64,000 bases of DNA from positions 4,340,001 through 4,404,000 of the forward strand of contig JAUCEF010000017.1 in assembly GCA_033558025.1 (NCBI GenBank), given 5' to 3'. Positions 35,201 to 45,553 of this stretch are shown piece after piece. Under the pieces are notes generated by a model. The model saw only the letters and a list, made by a program, of their open reading frames with translations. It made no database searches and was not told where the DNA came from. This DNA comes from Phytophthora sp. 'mugwort' (taxonomy: Eukaryota > Oomycota > Peronosporomycetes > Peronosporales > Peronosporaceae). Position 1 is the first letter of the stretch. The number at the start of each line of letters is the position of its first letter. Both the position numbers and the translations under genes were made by a program.

Positions 35201-38200
35201 AATAGTGAACTGTTCAGTGGAAGAAATTGTGGAAATTCCCATTCCCTTTGCTTTTTCGACCAAAGTGGGGACATGGATCGGCGCTAAACTGGTATCAGTT
35301 TGTGAAGTTGTTGACACAGTGCTCCAGAACGCGGGTCATTATTCGGAACTCAAGGTGGTTAAGAGCAAACTGGGATGTCCTATTAGTCTTGTTGTTCGAA
35401 TCAGTCGCGCTGGAAAGTATGTGGTCTACATTCGACCACTCAATCTGAAATATCCCGTGACTGTGTGCGAGAAGAAGAATACGCAAGTTTATTTGCCGCA
35501 TGGACTAATCATTCAACCAACGCAAGTTCTTCTGGCTACCCCAACGTTGCCATTAACGATTTGTTCCCAAGAATTAAAAACTGAAGAAAACCAGAAATTG
35601 ATACTAACGATTCACCTACGGAATGCATCCAAATCTTCGACGCATATACTAGTGTTTCTGAAGCATTTTCTCGATATGAGATCGAGAAAAGCAAGTGAGG
35701 TGATTGGGGCTGACGGGTTGGCACCCGTTACGAGTTCTGGAGTTCGCCTGCCAAAATTGCATTTTCGTTCTTCCCCACCTGAGAACGATTTTTTGAAAAT
35801 GCGTAAGATCAGTGATGAGTACGCTTACATTCTTCAACGACGAGCGCTGGTCGGTGCAAACGAAAACTCGTTACTTCTCCTTGGATCACCGATGCTCCCA
35901 AAGCCTTCGCTGCTTCAAAACCCACACATTGTCAGTGAGTCGGACATGGAGGTGGTGACGGTAGAAGCTGGAGACAAGGTGACAGGATTCAAATCTGTGG
36001 CTTCGCATGATATCCAGTCAGGAGGAGAGCCAATGCGAATGTTGAGTAAAAAGCGAGTCTCGCGGAGACAATCAATTGGAAATGAATTCGCACCGAGTAT
36101 TTCTTTTCTCGGCAGACAATCGCAGCTTTTAGCCTCGTCCGTAGTGAATCCGGACGGCATTGTTCGCATTGAACTGAGTGATCTTCCCTTCTTTTCGAGC
36201 GAAATGGGGTCATTTGAGGTCTGCACGATCGCATTCGACAATGCGAGCGGATGCGTGTGTACGCAGGAGTTGGCAATGACACTGCCAGGTCAAGACAATG
36301 AGTTGGTTCTACCCAAGCGCGACATACGTCTGTCCGTTGAAGAGGCTCTGGCGCCATTTAAGCATTTCCAACAAGTTGATAGCCATGAACGCATTCGTCC
36401 GGGTGGAAATCAAACCCTACCGCGCTCGTTTTCAAGCAAATACGCCTTATATGATAGCCTTGAGAGTGCTACTAAGCTGTGGCCGACACTCGCAAATGAA
36501 AGTGGGATTGGAAAACTGGCATGCAAGCTGAAAGATTGGGAGACTCTTAGTCTTCATGAGAAAACCAGCTTCTATTACGCCAACGCGTGTGATGATCTTC
36601 ACTTTTATCTGTTCCGGAAAGACCCTGACTTTTTTTCCCATGCCGTCAAACCGTTAATTGACGGGAAGATCAGCAAGTCTCTAGTGGATTATTATGTTCT
36701 TGGTGACGAGGTTAGGTTGAGGAAGTTGTATTCGGGTCCAGCTGCTTTCCAACGGTTAAGTTGCGTTGAAAAGTTACTTGTGGCTGAAAGAATGACGGAC
36801 ATGGAGATAAGAACTCGTATTTGTCGAGCCGTCATTCGCGAGATTGAATCAAGTTATCCGTTGGGATGCTCTAGCGCGCTTGCTCGCCTATTCAACACAG
36901 TGTTGTCACAAGGTCAAGTTGAACCGTCAGCCGCTCCGCTGCCACCACCAGCCCAGCAGGCTCCCGGACAGGCATTCAGCGCTGCGCAGCCGGATTCCTT
37001 AAGGCGCCTGACGAGGCCACGAATGATGCAGCAGCAGCAGCTGATGGCTGCACCAGCACCCGCAGGTTTTGGGGGCTTTGGCTTTGCTTGTGCAGCACCA
37101 TCGTTTGGATCCACTTCTGCTTCCCATATGGCAGCTCAACAACCATCAGAAAGAGCAAATGAAGTGTATGAGATCATTGAAGAGAACGTGGAGAACGTGG
37201 AGAACGTTACGGAATATGATGATGATTTTGGAGTTCGAAGCCTTGATAGTGAGAGTGGTGTTGAAAGCGTCGATGATAGTGATGAAGACGTTGATAGCGA
37301 ATCGGAAGAGGACGCCGCAAAGAAAAAGAGCAAGAAAGCGAAACAAGAAACTCCTTTCATTCCTCCTGGAAATGTTCGCAAAGTGCAAGAAAAGCGCTTT
37401 TTCTCTGGGCAGCATCCGGCACTCTTTGGTTGCAACAAGTTCTGGAAGGAGTACGCTGAGCACATACTTCATAAACAAAATGAAGGTGTCCGCTTCGTTT
37501 CGTCGTACTTCCCGGAAGCATTGGTCTCGATCACTGAGGGGCTATTCGCATTAGCTGTGTTGGATCTTGACATTGAGGTGAAACCGGCTCAAGTGCAGCT
37601 GTCCTCTTCTGCGGGTACCCATGTGACCCTATCGTCTCCAAGCAACGCTGTTCTTTACCATCGAAGCATCGGGCCAGCAAAGTGCTCTTTAACAGCTAAC
37701 AGTGCATTAGTGTTGAAGCAGCGTATTCAAGACGAGAATGGGGACTCTAGCACGGAATTACTTGTCAACAAGACTTACACGACGGTCGTCACTCTGAGCA
37801 ACATTAGCTCGGAGCACCTCACGAATGTTAATCTACTGCTGCAAATACCGCAAGGAGCTGTTCCGATGGGAGTCGGTGGGTTTTACACGAAAAATGAGAT
37901 CGGTAGTGTGGCTCCAAATTACACCAGCGAGTTCAGGTTCTCGTTCTATTTCCCTGAAGTTGGAAGTTTTGCTCAGTATCCTGCGCGGGCCTCACTCGAG
38001 GGTTTTGTTATTAGTTGGGCGAATATGGAAGACAATGCCACAACTTGTAAAGTTACTCGAAGTGCTACATGTGTGAATTTAGCGTCATGGATTGACGTGA
38101 GCGCCCGCGGCTCCCTCCAAGAAGTTGTACAGTTTATGGAGTCTGTGAAGCCTGGCGTAACGATCGACTACCAAAAGCTGTACTGGAGGTGCCATGATAA

Positions 38201-39689
38201 AGCATTTTTCAGTGATCTTTTGGGTCACCTGAGAAGCAAAATGTTTTTTGTATCCGGTATTTGGAAATACGGGCTTTTTCATAGTGATGAGCAAACAATG
38301 CGCGAATTCTTCGCTAGCTCGAACGATGTATCCCAATCCGTGGGTAGTGGGTTTTGCTCCTCGTTTATAGAGACGGAACTGTATCATATTGAGCGCTTTG
38401 CATCAGCATTTGAGCGCTTCGATCACTGCGAGTTTGGACCATTCCTAACGAGACGTGCGCATCCTGTAACGGGTCGGGTAAACTCGCATGCAACGAGGGC
38501 AGAGGCAACAAAAACAGCGGGCAAACGCATATTGCATGCCGAAGCGCGGCAATATTTTGGCGAGCTTTGCCAGAGGCTAGGAACGTGCACTCGAATGAAC
38601 AGCCAACTTCTACTTGTGATGACGTACTATATGATTCTCTTCGATCGAATGGAAGATGCAATCAATATTTTCCGTCGACTTGAAAGCTGTACCGGTTCAA
38701 GAAATGTCGAGCTGAAGTCAACAGTGCAGTACGCATATTTAAAAGCTTTCCTCGACCTTTTCCGCAGTAATGGTCAGGATGAGCCGACGTTTGCCGCTGC
38801 TCGTCGGGCCATTTCAAGCTACATTTCGCACCCGCAACCACGATGGCGTCAACGTTTCGAAAAAATGCAAGAGCTTCTGGAAGAGTATGACGCCTTAAGC
38901 TTGCGTCAACTTCAGGATATGGAAATGCGAGATGCTTCTGTGGAGGATGACCAGCTAAATCGAGAAGCTGTGTCGGGTATGCATGGAAACCAAGTTAAGC
39001 TTGAAGCAAGTGTGGGTGAAGGTGGCGTGGTGTTGCTATCTCAGTGTCTTGGACAGTGCGAACTCGCATTCTATCCGATTGATGTGGAGTTGATGTTCTC
39101 AACGGAGCCGTTCAACACGTTTTCTGATTCTGCTGGTTCTGCTTCAAACCTCCTACTGATCGAACCTCGACAACAATTATTCGTTAAACTTAGCACTATC
39201 GTAGCGGACGGAAACATGGCAAAAACGGTTGTGGAGATCCCAGACCAGTTGCATTCATCGCAGATGCTGGTCAGAGTTCGCGGAATCACGTCTTCCCGCA
39301 CAGTGAAAAGCGTGGCTCCACCTATTAACAAAATCCTGCCGTATTTCAACTCGAGTCTGAATGTCGATATCATGACACAGTGTGGTATACTACAAGTTCT
39401 TCGTGTGGGCCTACCAGTGCGTTCGTGCTACGTGAAGGTATACGCCAAGGTATCTTCGCTGGATGGCCGCACTAAGACCGAGTTTTACAAAGATGGCTAC
39501 ACCGATCTACTAGGCAAATTCGACTACGTGGGTATCAACGGAGACCTCATTTCCAGCGTTGAGAGGTTCTCCATTCTGATCTCTCACGAAAAGTTTGGCG
39601 CCAGCGTGGAGCAGGCTGATCCACCCGTACTCGCGACCACCGTTGGTGACTTCAGCAACAAGGAGGAAAATGAGTTGCTGCTCTATTAA
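32276..39689 (+). CDS. Very large conserved-looking protein of unknown function (2419 aa)
   Basis: Three exons: 32276-32665, 32733-33067 and 33155-39689. Both introns are GT-AG and in phase (the second splits codon GG|A). The N-terminal 250 residues are helical, with tandem motif-like stretches (FWFYSALCALLDVQTQLEAE) as in TPR-type folds. The middle is a long run of beta-rich segments (FLPEDPLRIYVRARNVKSLT, FDGTYTAHFIRRP, GEPVPNTPADFVF). In size and rhythm they resemble the macroglobulin-like sandwich domains of alpha-2-macroglobulin-type proteins, but I see no thioester motif. A disordered Pro/Gln and acidic/Lys linker lies at about residues 1310-1440, then another beta/helical region to the end. 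No signal peptide or membrane span is evident, so it is probably cytosolic. Only the architecture can be described; the alpha-2-macroglobulin resemblance is a guess. Confidence 0.85.
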
Positions 39690-39915
39690 GCTGCGTTGTT
39701 ACCGCTGTACTCGCATCATTTATATGATGGGCGAAGTTACATTTTTGCATTAACTTCGCAAGGTGAAAAATGGAACATCTTGAGTAATGTTAACCAAAAC
39801 TTCAAATCATTCCGATACGCTGCGTGTCCAACTCCTGCTACAGAAGACGCCAACAAACCACTCTTGCTACAATATACGTTGACAAACTGGTGCACGATAG
39901 GGGGAGGGCGGCAAC

Positions 39916-40689
39916 TTAAGTTTCACAGCCACAAGTCTTCCACTTACGGGTGCACAGGAAGCAGAACTCGTGGCTGTTCAAGCACGTCATGTGGTTGCAC
40001 CCACTCAGCTTGTGCACCCCGACTCCACATCCAGGACACTGTACGCAATGGTGCTGCCGCACCACATTAGCGTAGTCGCGATCTGACTGAAGATCCAGTG
40101 AACGCCACGGCTTGTCTTTCAGAAAGCGCTCGTAGATCGCGAACTCGCGAGCATCCAAGACTTCAATTACGTAGTCGACGGGGAACTCTCTTTTGCAACA
40201 GTGTGCAGGAACCATAGAGCGATCACGAACACCCATACGACACCGTGTCGTGATACACTTTGTGCAGTAGATATGCCCGCATGTTAAAATGCGGCGAGTG
40301 TGCTCGTCTTCAAGTGGTTCCAAGCAACACGTGCAGCTCGGAGGCGGCTTACACTCGTCATTCAGTAAGCCAGCGATTTCCACAGCTACCAACGCGTTTT
40401 CCTCTTCGCTGTCAGTTTCCAGATCAGCGTCGCTAGGGTGCAACAACCTGAGCTCCTCCTTAGCATAGAAACTTAAAGCAACCGCTTCATCCAGGACGAC
40501 TTGCTCTGCACGACGGATTTCTTCACGGTAAACCTCCAATGCGTAGACCTCAGCAAGCTGGGATTCGACAGCTTCGTCGTCGACTTCATCGACAAAATCA
40601 ATAGTATCCGGGTTGAGGTAAACTACGTGCTCGACGTGATCAGTACAATCAAGCTCTTTCAGCTTGTCCAGCATCGGAAGAACTTCCAT
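39916..40689 (-). CDS. RING-type (RBR-like) ubiquitin ligase, one RING1 module plus RING2
   Basis: 257 residues from the first ATG. The N-terminal half is acidic and helical. A RING1-type zinc module follows (CTCCLEPL, CGHIYCTKC, AHCCKREFPVDYVIEVL). A linker containing LQSDRDYANVV stands where a classical IBR domain would be. Then a RING2-type module (CPGCGVGVHKLSGCNHMTC, HEFCFLC, CGC). In RBR ligases such as parkin the Cys in the GCxHM stretch accepts ubiquitin; it and the following His are kept here. It is the first of three adjacent paralogues on the minus strand, 243 bases from the next. Ligase activity is inferred; substrate unknown. Confidence 0.82.
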   Translation of the reverse strand: MEVLPMLDKLKELDCTDHVEHVVYLNPDTIDFVDEVDDEAVESQLAEVYALEVYREEIRRAEQVVLDEAVALSFYAKEELRLLHPSDADLETDSEEENALVAVEIAGLLNDECKPPPSCTCCLEPLEDEHTRRILTCGHIYCTKCITTRCRMGVRDRSMVPAHCCKREFPVDYVIEVLDAREFAIYERFLKDKPWRSLDLQSDRDYANVVRQHHCVQCPGCGVGVHKLSGCNHMTCLNSHEFCFLCTRKWKTCGCET

Positions 40690-40932
40690 AGTGCAAGTCG
40701 TTCCTTTTGGCACGAAAAGGTAAATTACTAACTGAGACTACCAGCCTCACCAAGCTTCTTCGGCCGTTAGGTGGATCTTTCCCAGTCCAGACCAAACCGT
40801 TAACTTCCTTTAACTTTCGGCAAAGTACATGTAACTTTCACTGGAAGTAGAAGTATATTAACGGTCAGAATAGCGCATTTCACTTGAATCAAACATGCTA
40901 AAAGAGACGAGTAACTGAGAGATCTACATGGA

Positions 40933-42402
40933 TCAGTTGTACTTGTAAATCATCCCGCATGTGCAGCGTTCGTTCAGGCACTTCCAACAGAAATAGTGGC
41001 CAAGAGGGCAAGTGATAGCATTGCACCCCGAAATTTTCACTACGCCAATCCCACAGATGGGGCATTGCTTTCCATTGGTATTGCGTACAACCGCGGCGTA
41101 GTCCCGATCTGATTGAAGTGTTGACGTGTTTGGGTTGCGCTCAGCAAGAAAGCTTTTGTATTGCTGAAACTGAGCGCTAGTCAGTGTCTGTTCAACATAC
41201 TCCATTGGAAATTCCGTCGAACAACAGCGAACCGGGATCTGGCTGCGGTCCGTAAGACTCGCCTTTACCATCTTCTTTAAACAGGACACACAGTAACCAT
41301 GACCACATGGCACAACTCGCCACTTGCCAGGCGAAGAAATCTGTATGTAGCATGAAATACACACCCGCTCGGTGTCTTGGTTTTGGTTGACCTCTCTCTT
41401 TACTTTCTTGGCAGGTGCCTTGCCTTTTGATCCTTTCGTCGTCCGCTCAGTCAGAATTGACTTGTTCTGTGGCGCAGTTTTACGCTTGCTTCCTCTTGTT
41501 GGGATAATGTTGTCCGTTGCGGTACTGACCATGCGTTTTACATAAGTCTCCAGCTCTTGTCCTGACATCACGCGCTGTACAAGATCCAGTGGCAGCAATT
41601 TGCCACAACAGCCTGCAGGAACCACGTTATCGTTGGGATTCGTGTCGAGGTATTTCCGAGCACTAGTTTCGACGCACTTGCGGCAAAGTTCATGACCGCA
41701 CGGAGCTTTGAATCGTGGAAAGCCCCGTCGGATGCCACACATCTGACAATATTTGCGAGCAGGGGACGCTACAGATGGCTGCTCGTTTGCATCCGTAGTA
41801 CTTCCGTTTTGTTTAGGGTCTTGCTCTACGACAAAACGCGTCTTTGAGCTTCGTGTAAAATAGCGAGTCTGGGGTGGTTGAATAGAAGGGATATCCAGTA
41901 TAGAATCCAATAGTCTCGGCATGTAAGTTGCGATGGCAACTTGTCTATCATCAGAATGATCTTGTAGAGATGTCCCTATTGATGTTCGTACATCAGTACC
42001 TTCATTTCGTAGAGTCTCAGTGTCAACCGTGCTCACTGTACCAATACGAGAAGGTAATTCAGGTACATCCTTAGCATTCAACTTCTGGGCTGTGGGTGCG
42101 TCCCCCACCCGATGGTCAGAACAAGGCAAATTGAGCAGGTATGAGTAGTAGACGTCCTCTTCGTGTTCCAGCACCTCAAGAACGAAATCATGGGGAACCA
42201 CCTTCTCACAGCACCGTAGCGGCGCAAGTCTGGTCGACAAAATCCTTCGTGCCTCCTGCGCCAAACAAGACCGGCAGAAAATATCCCCACACAACAATGG
42301 GAACAGATTACTCGGCTGCGTGGCCGAGACTGACCAGGAAAACTCGCCAGAACAGCCAGAACATCGCGCAGAACGCTGCATTCCCGGTTCTTTTGACTTC
42401 AT
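40933..42402 (-). CDS. RING-type (RBR-like) ubiquitin ligase with three RING1-like modules plus RING2
   Basis: 489 residues from the first in-frame ATG; the open frame extends nine codons further without ATG, preceded by an acceptor-like GACAG, so an extra 5' exon is possible. Three successive RING1-like modules are seen: CSGCSGEFSW..CGDIFCRSC..RCCEKVVPHDFV, CQMCGIRRGF..CGHELCRKC..GCCGKLLPLDLV, and CISCYIQISS..CGHGYCVSC..RCCSTEFPMEYV. A basic disordered linker separates the last two. The C-terminal RING2 module (CPICGIGVVKISGCNAITC, GHYFCWKC) keeps the acceptor-type Cys, but the next conserved His is Ala (GCNA). A paralogue of its neighbours, with the highest module number. Confidence 0.8.
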   Translation of the reverse strand: MKSKEPGMQRSARCSGCSGEFSWSVSATQPSNLFPLLCGDIFCRSCLAQEARRILSTRLAPLRCCEKVVPHDFVLEVLEHEEDVYYSYLLNLPCSDHRVGDAPTAQKLNAKDVPELPSRIGTVSTVDTETLRNEGTDVRTSIGTSLQDHSDDRQVAIATYMPRLLDSILDIPSIQPPQTRYFTRSSKTRFVVEQDPKQNGSTTDANEQPSVASPARKYCQMCGIRRGFPRFKAPCGHELCRKCVETSARKYLDTNPNDNVVPAGCCGKLLPLDLVQRVMSGQELETYVKRMVSTATDNIIPTRGSKRKTAPQNKSILTERTTKGSKGKAPAKKVKREVNQNQDTERVCISCYIQISSPGKWRVVPCGHGYCVSCLKKMVKASLTDRSQIPVRCCSTEFPMEYVEQTLTSAQFQQYKSFLAERNPNTSTLQSDRDYAAVVRNTNGKQCPICGIGVVKISGCNAITCPLGHYFCWKCLNERCTCGMIYKYN

Positions 42403-42621
42403 GGGTAAAATCTTCGAATCGTTCTCCAACTGTCGAAAATCTTAAGTGAGGTGACCGACACCAAGGAGTGCGATACTTTGGGACGTTGCGCTCTCCTTCT
42501 TCATGAATAAGGTCAGAATGCATCAGTCGAACACACAAAACAAACAACCGTAGGAGAATGAATACAAAATTAAATTCCAATATGCAAGGATGCATGCTAC
42601 TGAAGATGATTAGACAAATCA

Positions 42622-43377
42622 TCACTCCCCGAGAATCACTCGCAGCTCGGTTTCCGGGATAAGTGGGCAATGGCAAGACCCCCACAGTCGAAGACACGTG
42701 TAACAAAACTGGTGGCCGTTTGGGCAGGCCATGTGCACACAGCCAAAATCACGTTGCACACCGATGCCACAACCAGGGCATTGTTTGGCCCCCATAGCCT
42801 TCACTGTCGCCGAGTACTCGGCGTCGGACTGGAGATCCGATACCTTCCAGTCTTTCTCCGTCATGAGTTGTTGGTACTTGGCGTAGTCGTCGGGTCGAGC
42901 CAGTGCTTCACGCACATAGTCGTTTGGCAACTCTTTCTTGCAGCAACGAAGCGGGACAAGTGCACGATCGCCTAACGCTAAACGACACATGCGCAGAAGA
43001 CACGGTTGGCAATAATGGTGGCCACAAGGCGCGACTCTCAGCTCATTCTTGGGTTTCGTCGCGGTGCAACTGACGCAATCTGCACTTGGACGCATTTCTT
43101 TCCGGTGCCAAATCATATACTGCGCAAATTCGGAGCGGGTCAGAACCTGCTCTACTTGATTCAGTGAGATTTTCTTGTTGCACTTCCAGCACGTTGCCAA
43201 ACTGGTGTTCACAACAGCTTTCGAGCAGGTCTTCGAAAGGCACCGAAAACAGATTTGATGCGTGCAGTTGGAAAGCTTGAGTATACGCGTGTGGGATGGC
43301 CGATACTTTTTGCTGCAACACGAAGCAGTCTTCGTTACCATTTTGCCCCGTGTTTGAAGCCTGGCCACTGACGGCAT
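42622..43377 (-). CDS. RING-type (RBR-like) ubiquitin ligase with two RING1-like modules plus RING2
   Basis: 251 residues from the ATG at 43377. The first module is divergent (CCSKKY, CTHQICFRC, ATCWKCNKKISLNQVEQVL), the second typical (CVSCTATKPKNELRVAPCGH, HYCQPC, RCCKKELPNDYVREAL). After a LQSDAEYSATV linker comes RING2 (CPGCGIGVQRDFGCVHMAC, GHQFCYTC, CHC), with the acceptor-type Cys and the following His intact. The linker sequence and the length of the modules match the two downstream paralogues, so the three genes come from local duplication. Confidence 0.82.
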   Translation of the reverse strand: MPSVARLQTRGKMVTKTASCCSKKYRPSHTRILKLSNCTHQICFRCLSKTCSKAVVNTSLATCWKCNKKISLNQVEQVLTRSEFAQYMIWHRKEMRPSADCVSCTATKPKNELRVAPCGHHYCQPCLLRMCRLALGDRALVPLRCCKKELPNDYVREALARPDDYAKYQQLMTEKDWKVSDLQSDAEYSATVKAMGAKQCPGCGIGVQRDFGCVHMACPNGHQFCYTCLRLWGSCHCPLIPETELRVILGE

Positions 43378-43473
43378 TGCCAAGCCAGTCTCTCTCTTTC
43401 AAATGCCCGCCAGTTAGTCCCTATGACCTCGTTAACGCGACTGCCTCGTCCCAGCGTGTATCTATCCTCCAAT

Positions 43474-44367
43474 TCAACACACCACCTCGCAGCAGAAGAA
43501 CCGCGTGATAACCTTGGACACCTTTGTCACCCCATGCAGCATTGCCAGCGCCAGCAGCAGCAATCCAAACGCCGTCGTGTACACTGCAAACGGATGTTGT
43601 GCCGTCAGGGCATCCAAATGAATCGGAACCCGCTTATCCCCAATCAAGAATCCCAACAGTCCTAGCACCAACATCACCGCGACGACTTGCCCCGCCCCAA
43701 TGAGCAACTTAAAGCATCCAAAATACACCGTTGCAAGCACCGACCTGGGCGATGCCGCGCCCAAACTCCTTTCAAATCTCGGAGAGGGCTCAAACATTTG
43801 ACCCCCTCTTCCTCCAATTGGCGGGGGCACCCGAATCGGCAGCAAAGGGTGCAGCTCACTACTCGAAGCACCAGCCCCCCACTCTGCTAGGTCCATATCA
43901 ATGCAATCTGCAGCCGATGCAGCCAACGCATTGTAGATAAATGCATCCGTGCAGCACAAGTAAAATACCGAGTGTAGTAACCCATTAAAGACCGAGACGC
44001 CGCAGCCGCAGAGGGGTATCGTCACGATGGTCAGAGCCGCCCCCGCCCACACGATCAAAGCTGCAACTACGCTCAATACGGCGCTGCACCCATTAAACAG
44101 CACCATTCGCGTGATCCGACTGGCTAAAGCACAGGGCCGCACCATGTTGCAGCCGCGAGGATGGCGCAGAACGCTCACTCGACGTCGAGGACGGAACGGA
44201 GGCAACGGCGCAAACTCTTCCTCGAGGCTTTGGCGATGCTGTGGGTTCGGGTACAGCGGGCTGAAGTTCGGAACGGCCTGGTACATGTGGTGTGAGGACG
44301 GGATCAAGTCTGTGGCCCGGTAGGAAGACGCAGACGCCATGCGCGGAGGAGACGTCAAGGGCATCAT
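43474..44367 (-). CDS. Multi-span membrane protein, function unknown
   Basis: 297 residues, starting MMPLTSPP. The first 80 residues are Pro/Ser/Arg-rich and hydrophilic. Then about four hydrophobic spans: around FNGCSAVLSVVAALIVWAG and LTIVTIPLCGCGVSVF, a Cys-rich segment (FYLCC), a soluble loop of about 60 residues with a Gly/Pro stretch, LLIGAGQVVAVMLVLGLLGF, and TAFGLLLLALAMLHGV. I do not recognise a family, though the layout resembles choline transporter-like proteins. It shares a 148-base divergent promoter with the Tim17-like gene. Confidence 0.75.
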   Translation of the reverse strand: MMPLTSPPRMASASSYRATDLIPSSHHMYQAVPNFSPLYPNPQHRQSLEEEFAPLPPFRPRRRVSVLRHPRGCNMVRPCALASRITRMVLFNGCSAVLSVVAALIVWAGAALTIVTIPLCGCGVSVFNGLLHSVFYLCCTDAFIYNALAASAADCIDMDLAEWGAGASSSELHPLLPIRVPPPIGGRGGQMFEPSPRFERSLGAASPRSVLATVYFGCFKLLIGAGQVVAVMLVLGLLGFLIGDKRVPIHLDALTAQHPFAVYTTAFGLLLLALAMLHGVTKVSKVITRFFCCEVVC

Positions 44368-44515
44368 GTTGAGCTCTTTGGGATTTGGTATTTAGTCTAT
44401 GTGATGGCCAAATACCGGTAGTTGGTCATCACGTAGACTAATCAAATAATTCTAGCCAAATACCGGTATTTGGTTATGTATGTGTGTCATAATCCGATCG
44501 TCAAAGGTGGCGCCG
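44368..44515. promoter_or_regulatory. Divergent promoter with duplicated palindromes
   Basis: The whole gap between two divergent genes is built around palindromes. At 44456-44473 is a perfect 18-base one, CCAAATACCGGTATTTGG. At 44408-44425 is a near copy, CCAAATACCGGTAGTTGG. The latter is the centre of a larger hairpin with 19-base arms (44393-44411, TAGTCTATGTGATGGCCAA, and 44422-44440). Such symmetric sites often bind dimeric regulators; the protein is not known. Confidence 0.7.
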
Positions 44516-45197
44516 ATGGGAGACTCACAGAACTGGTCGTCGTTCGACGAACCCGGGACGCCCAAGCGCCCGAGCACCGTGGTAGAGCAGGCCGAGAAGC
44601 TGGAGGGCAATGCCGACAAGCGCAGCAAAGGGTTGAGCGCGCTGACGGAGCCCGTGGCGCTGCGCAACTTGCGCAACCGCCTCGTTTTCGGTGGCCTGGT
44701 GGGCTTCGTCACGGGCGCTACCTTTGGTGGCAGTACGTGCTGCAGCTGCCTCGTGTCGTTAGTATATACGCAATGTAGTTATATACTAATTATTACGTTG
44801 GTGCGGTGGGATTGTAGTCGACGGAGCGAAGCAGTACATGAAGCAGCACGGGAAGCTGGCGCCTGCTGCCTTAAGCTCCGTAGCCCGTGGAGCTGCCATT
44901 ACGGGAGGATCCTTCTCGGGGTGAGGGCAAGCAATTGGGTAATTGTGACTGGTCTAACATCGGCGCTGATGATAGATACGCTGTTATTTGATGTTTAGCT
45001 TCTTCTTCCTGTACTGTGGCATCAAGACGGCGCTCGCGACGCAGCGTGAGGACGACCTGATCAGTGCTGGTATCTCTACGGTAGCAGCTGGTCTGCCGTT
45101 TGTCCGCTCGACGGTCATGAAGCAGAACCTGCCCTATGCTGTCATGTTGGTGGTGCTCGACCACTTTCACGAGGAGCTTAGCGAGTACCGTAAATAA
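44516..45197 (+). CDS. Tim17/22/23-like four-helix membrane protein
   Basis: Three exons: 44516-44732, 44818-44920 and 44999-45197, all GT-AG and in phase, 172 residues. After a hydrophilic N-terminus of about 65 residues come Gly-rich helices: LVFGGLVGFVTGATFGG, AALSSVARGAAITGGSFSGF, FFFLYCGIKTALA, and ISAGISTVAAGLPFV with an adjoining EDD acidic spot. This fits the Tim17/Tim22/Tim23 family of mitochondrial inner membrane translocase subunits and relatives. I cannot tell which member. A mitochondrial role is inferred from the family. Confidence 0.7.
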
Positions 45198-45553
45198 ATG
45201 CTTGCGATTGCTGCTGTCTGTAGAGTTGCCTTGACTCGTTTTTCAGTCTGTCTAGGCAAATGCCCCGTGCTGTATGGCTGAACGTAGGTGCTTGTCACGA
45301 GTCCATCAAAGCCATGTGAGGCATTTTGTTTCATTGCTATAATTCGTCACGCTACTACCGGTATTTACCTGAATCATATTTGTAACGTACCGACAGGAAA
45401 GTCAAAACATATTCGCTGAAAGGAAAGGAAGAGATACGAACAACTTAGTACTGAATTCTGAACGAACTGAACTGTGCATTTTGTCATGCTGGTTTCGTTG
45501 TTCTTCCTAAAGCCATCGATACGCTAAAGTTCCCACGTTCCTACTCTGCATAT
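45198..45553. other. 3' flanks between convergent genes
   Basis: 356 bases without a gene. A further copy of the palindrome core seen in the promoter at 44.4 kb, TACCGGTATT, lies at 45356-45365. Confidence 0.6.

Noticed and set aside
33155..39689. Possible classification of the giant protein as a true alpha-2-macroglobulin
   Set aside because: No thioester motif and no signal peptide were seen, so only a vague architectural resemblance is kept.
44480..44515. Upstream extension of the Tim17-like protein (MCVIIRSSKVAP)
   Set aside because: The preceding frame starts at a non-ATG codon (44480) inside promoter sequence; the ATG at 44516 is the natural start.
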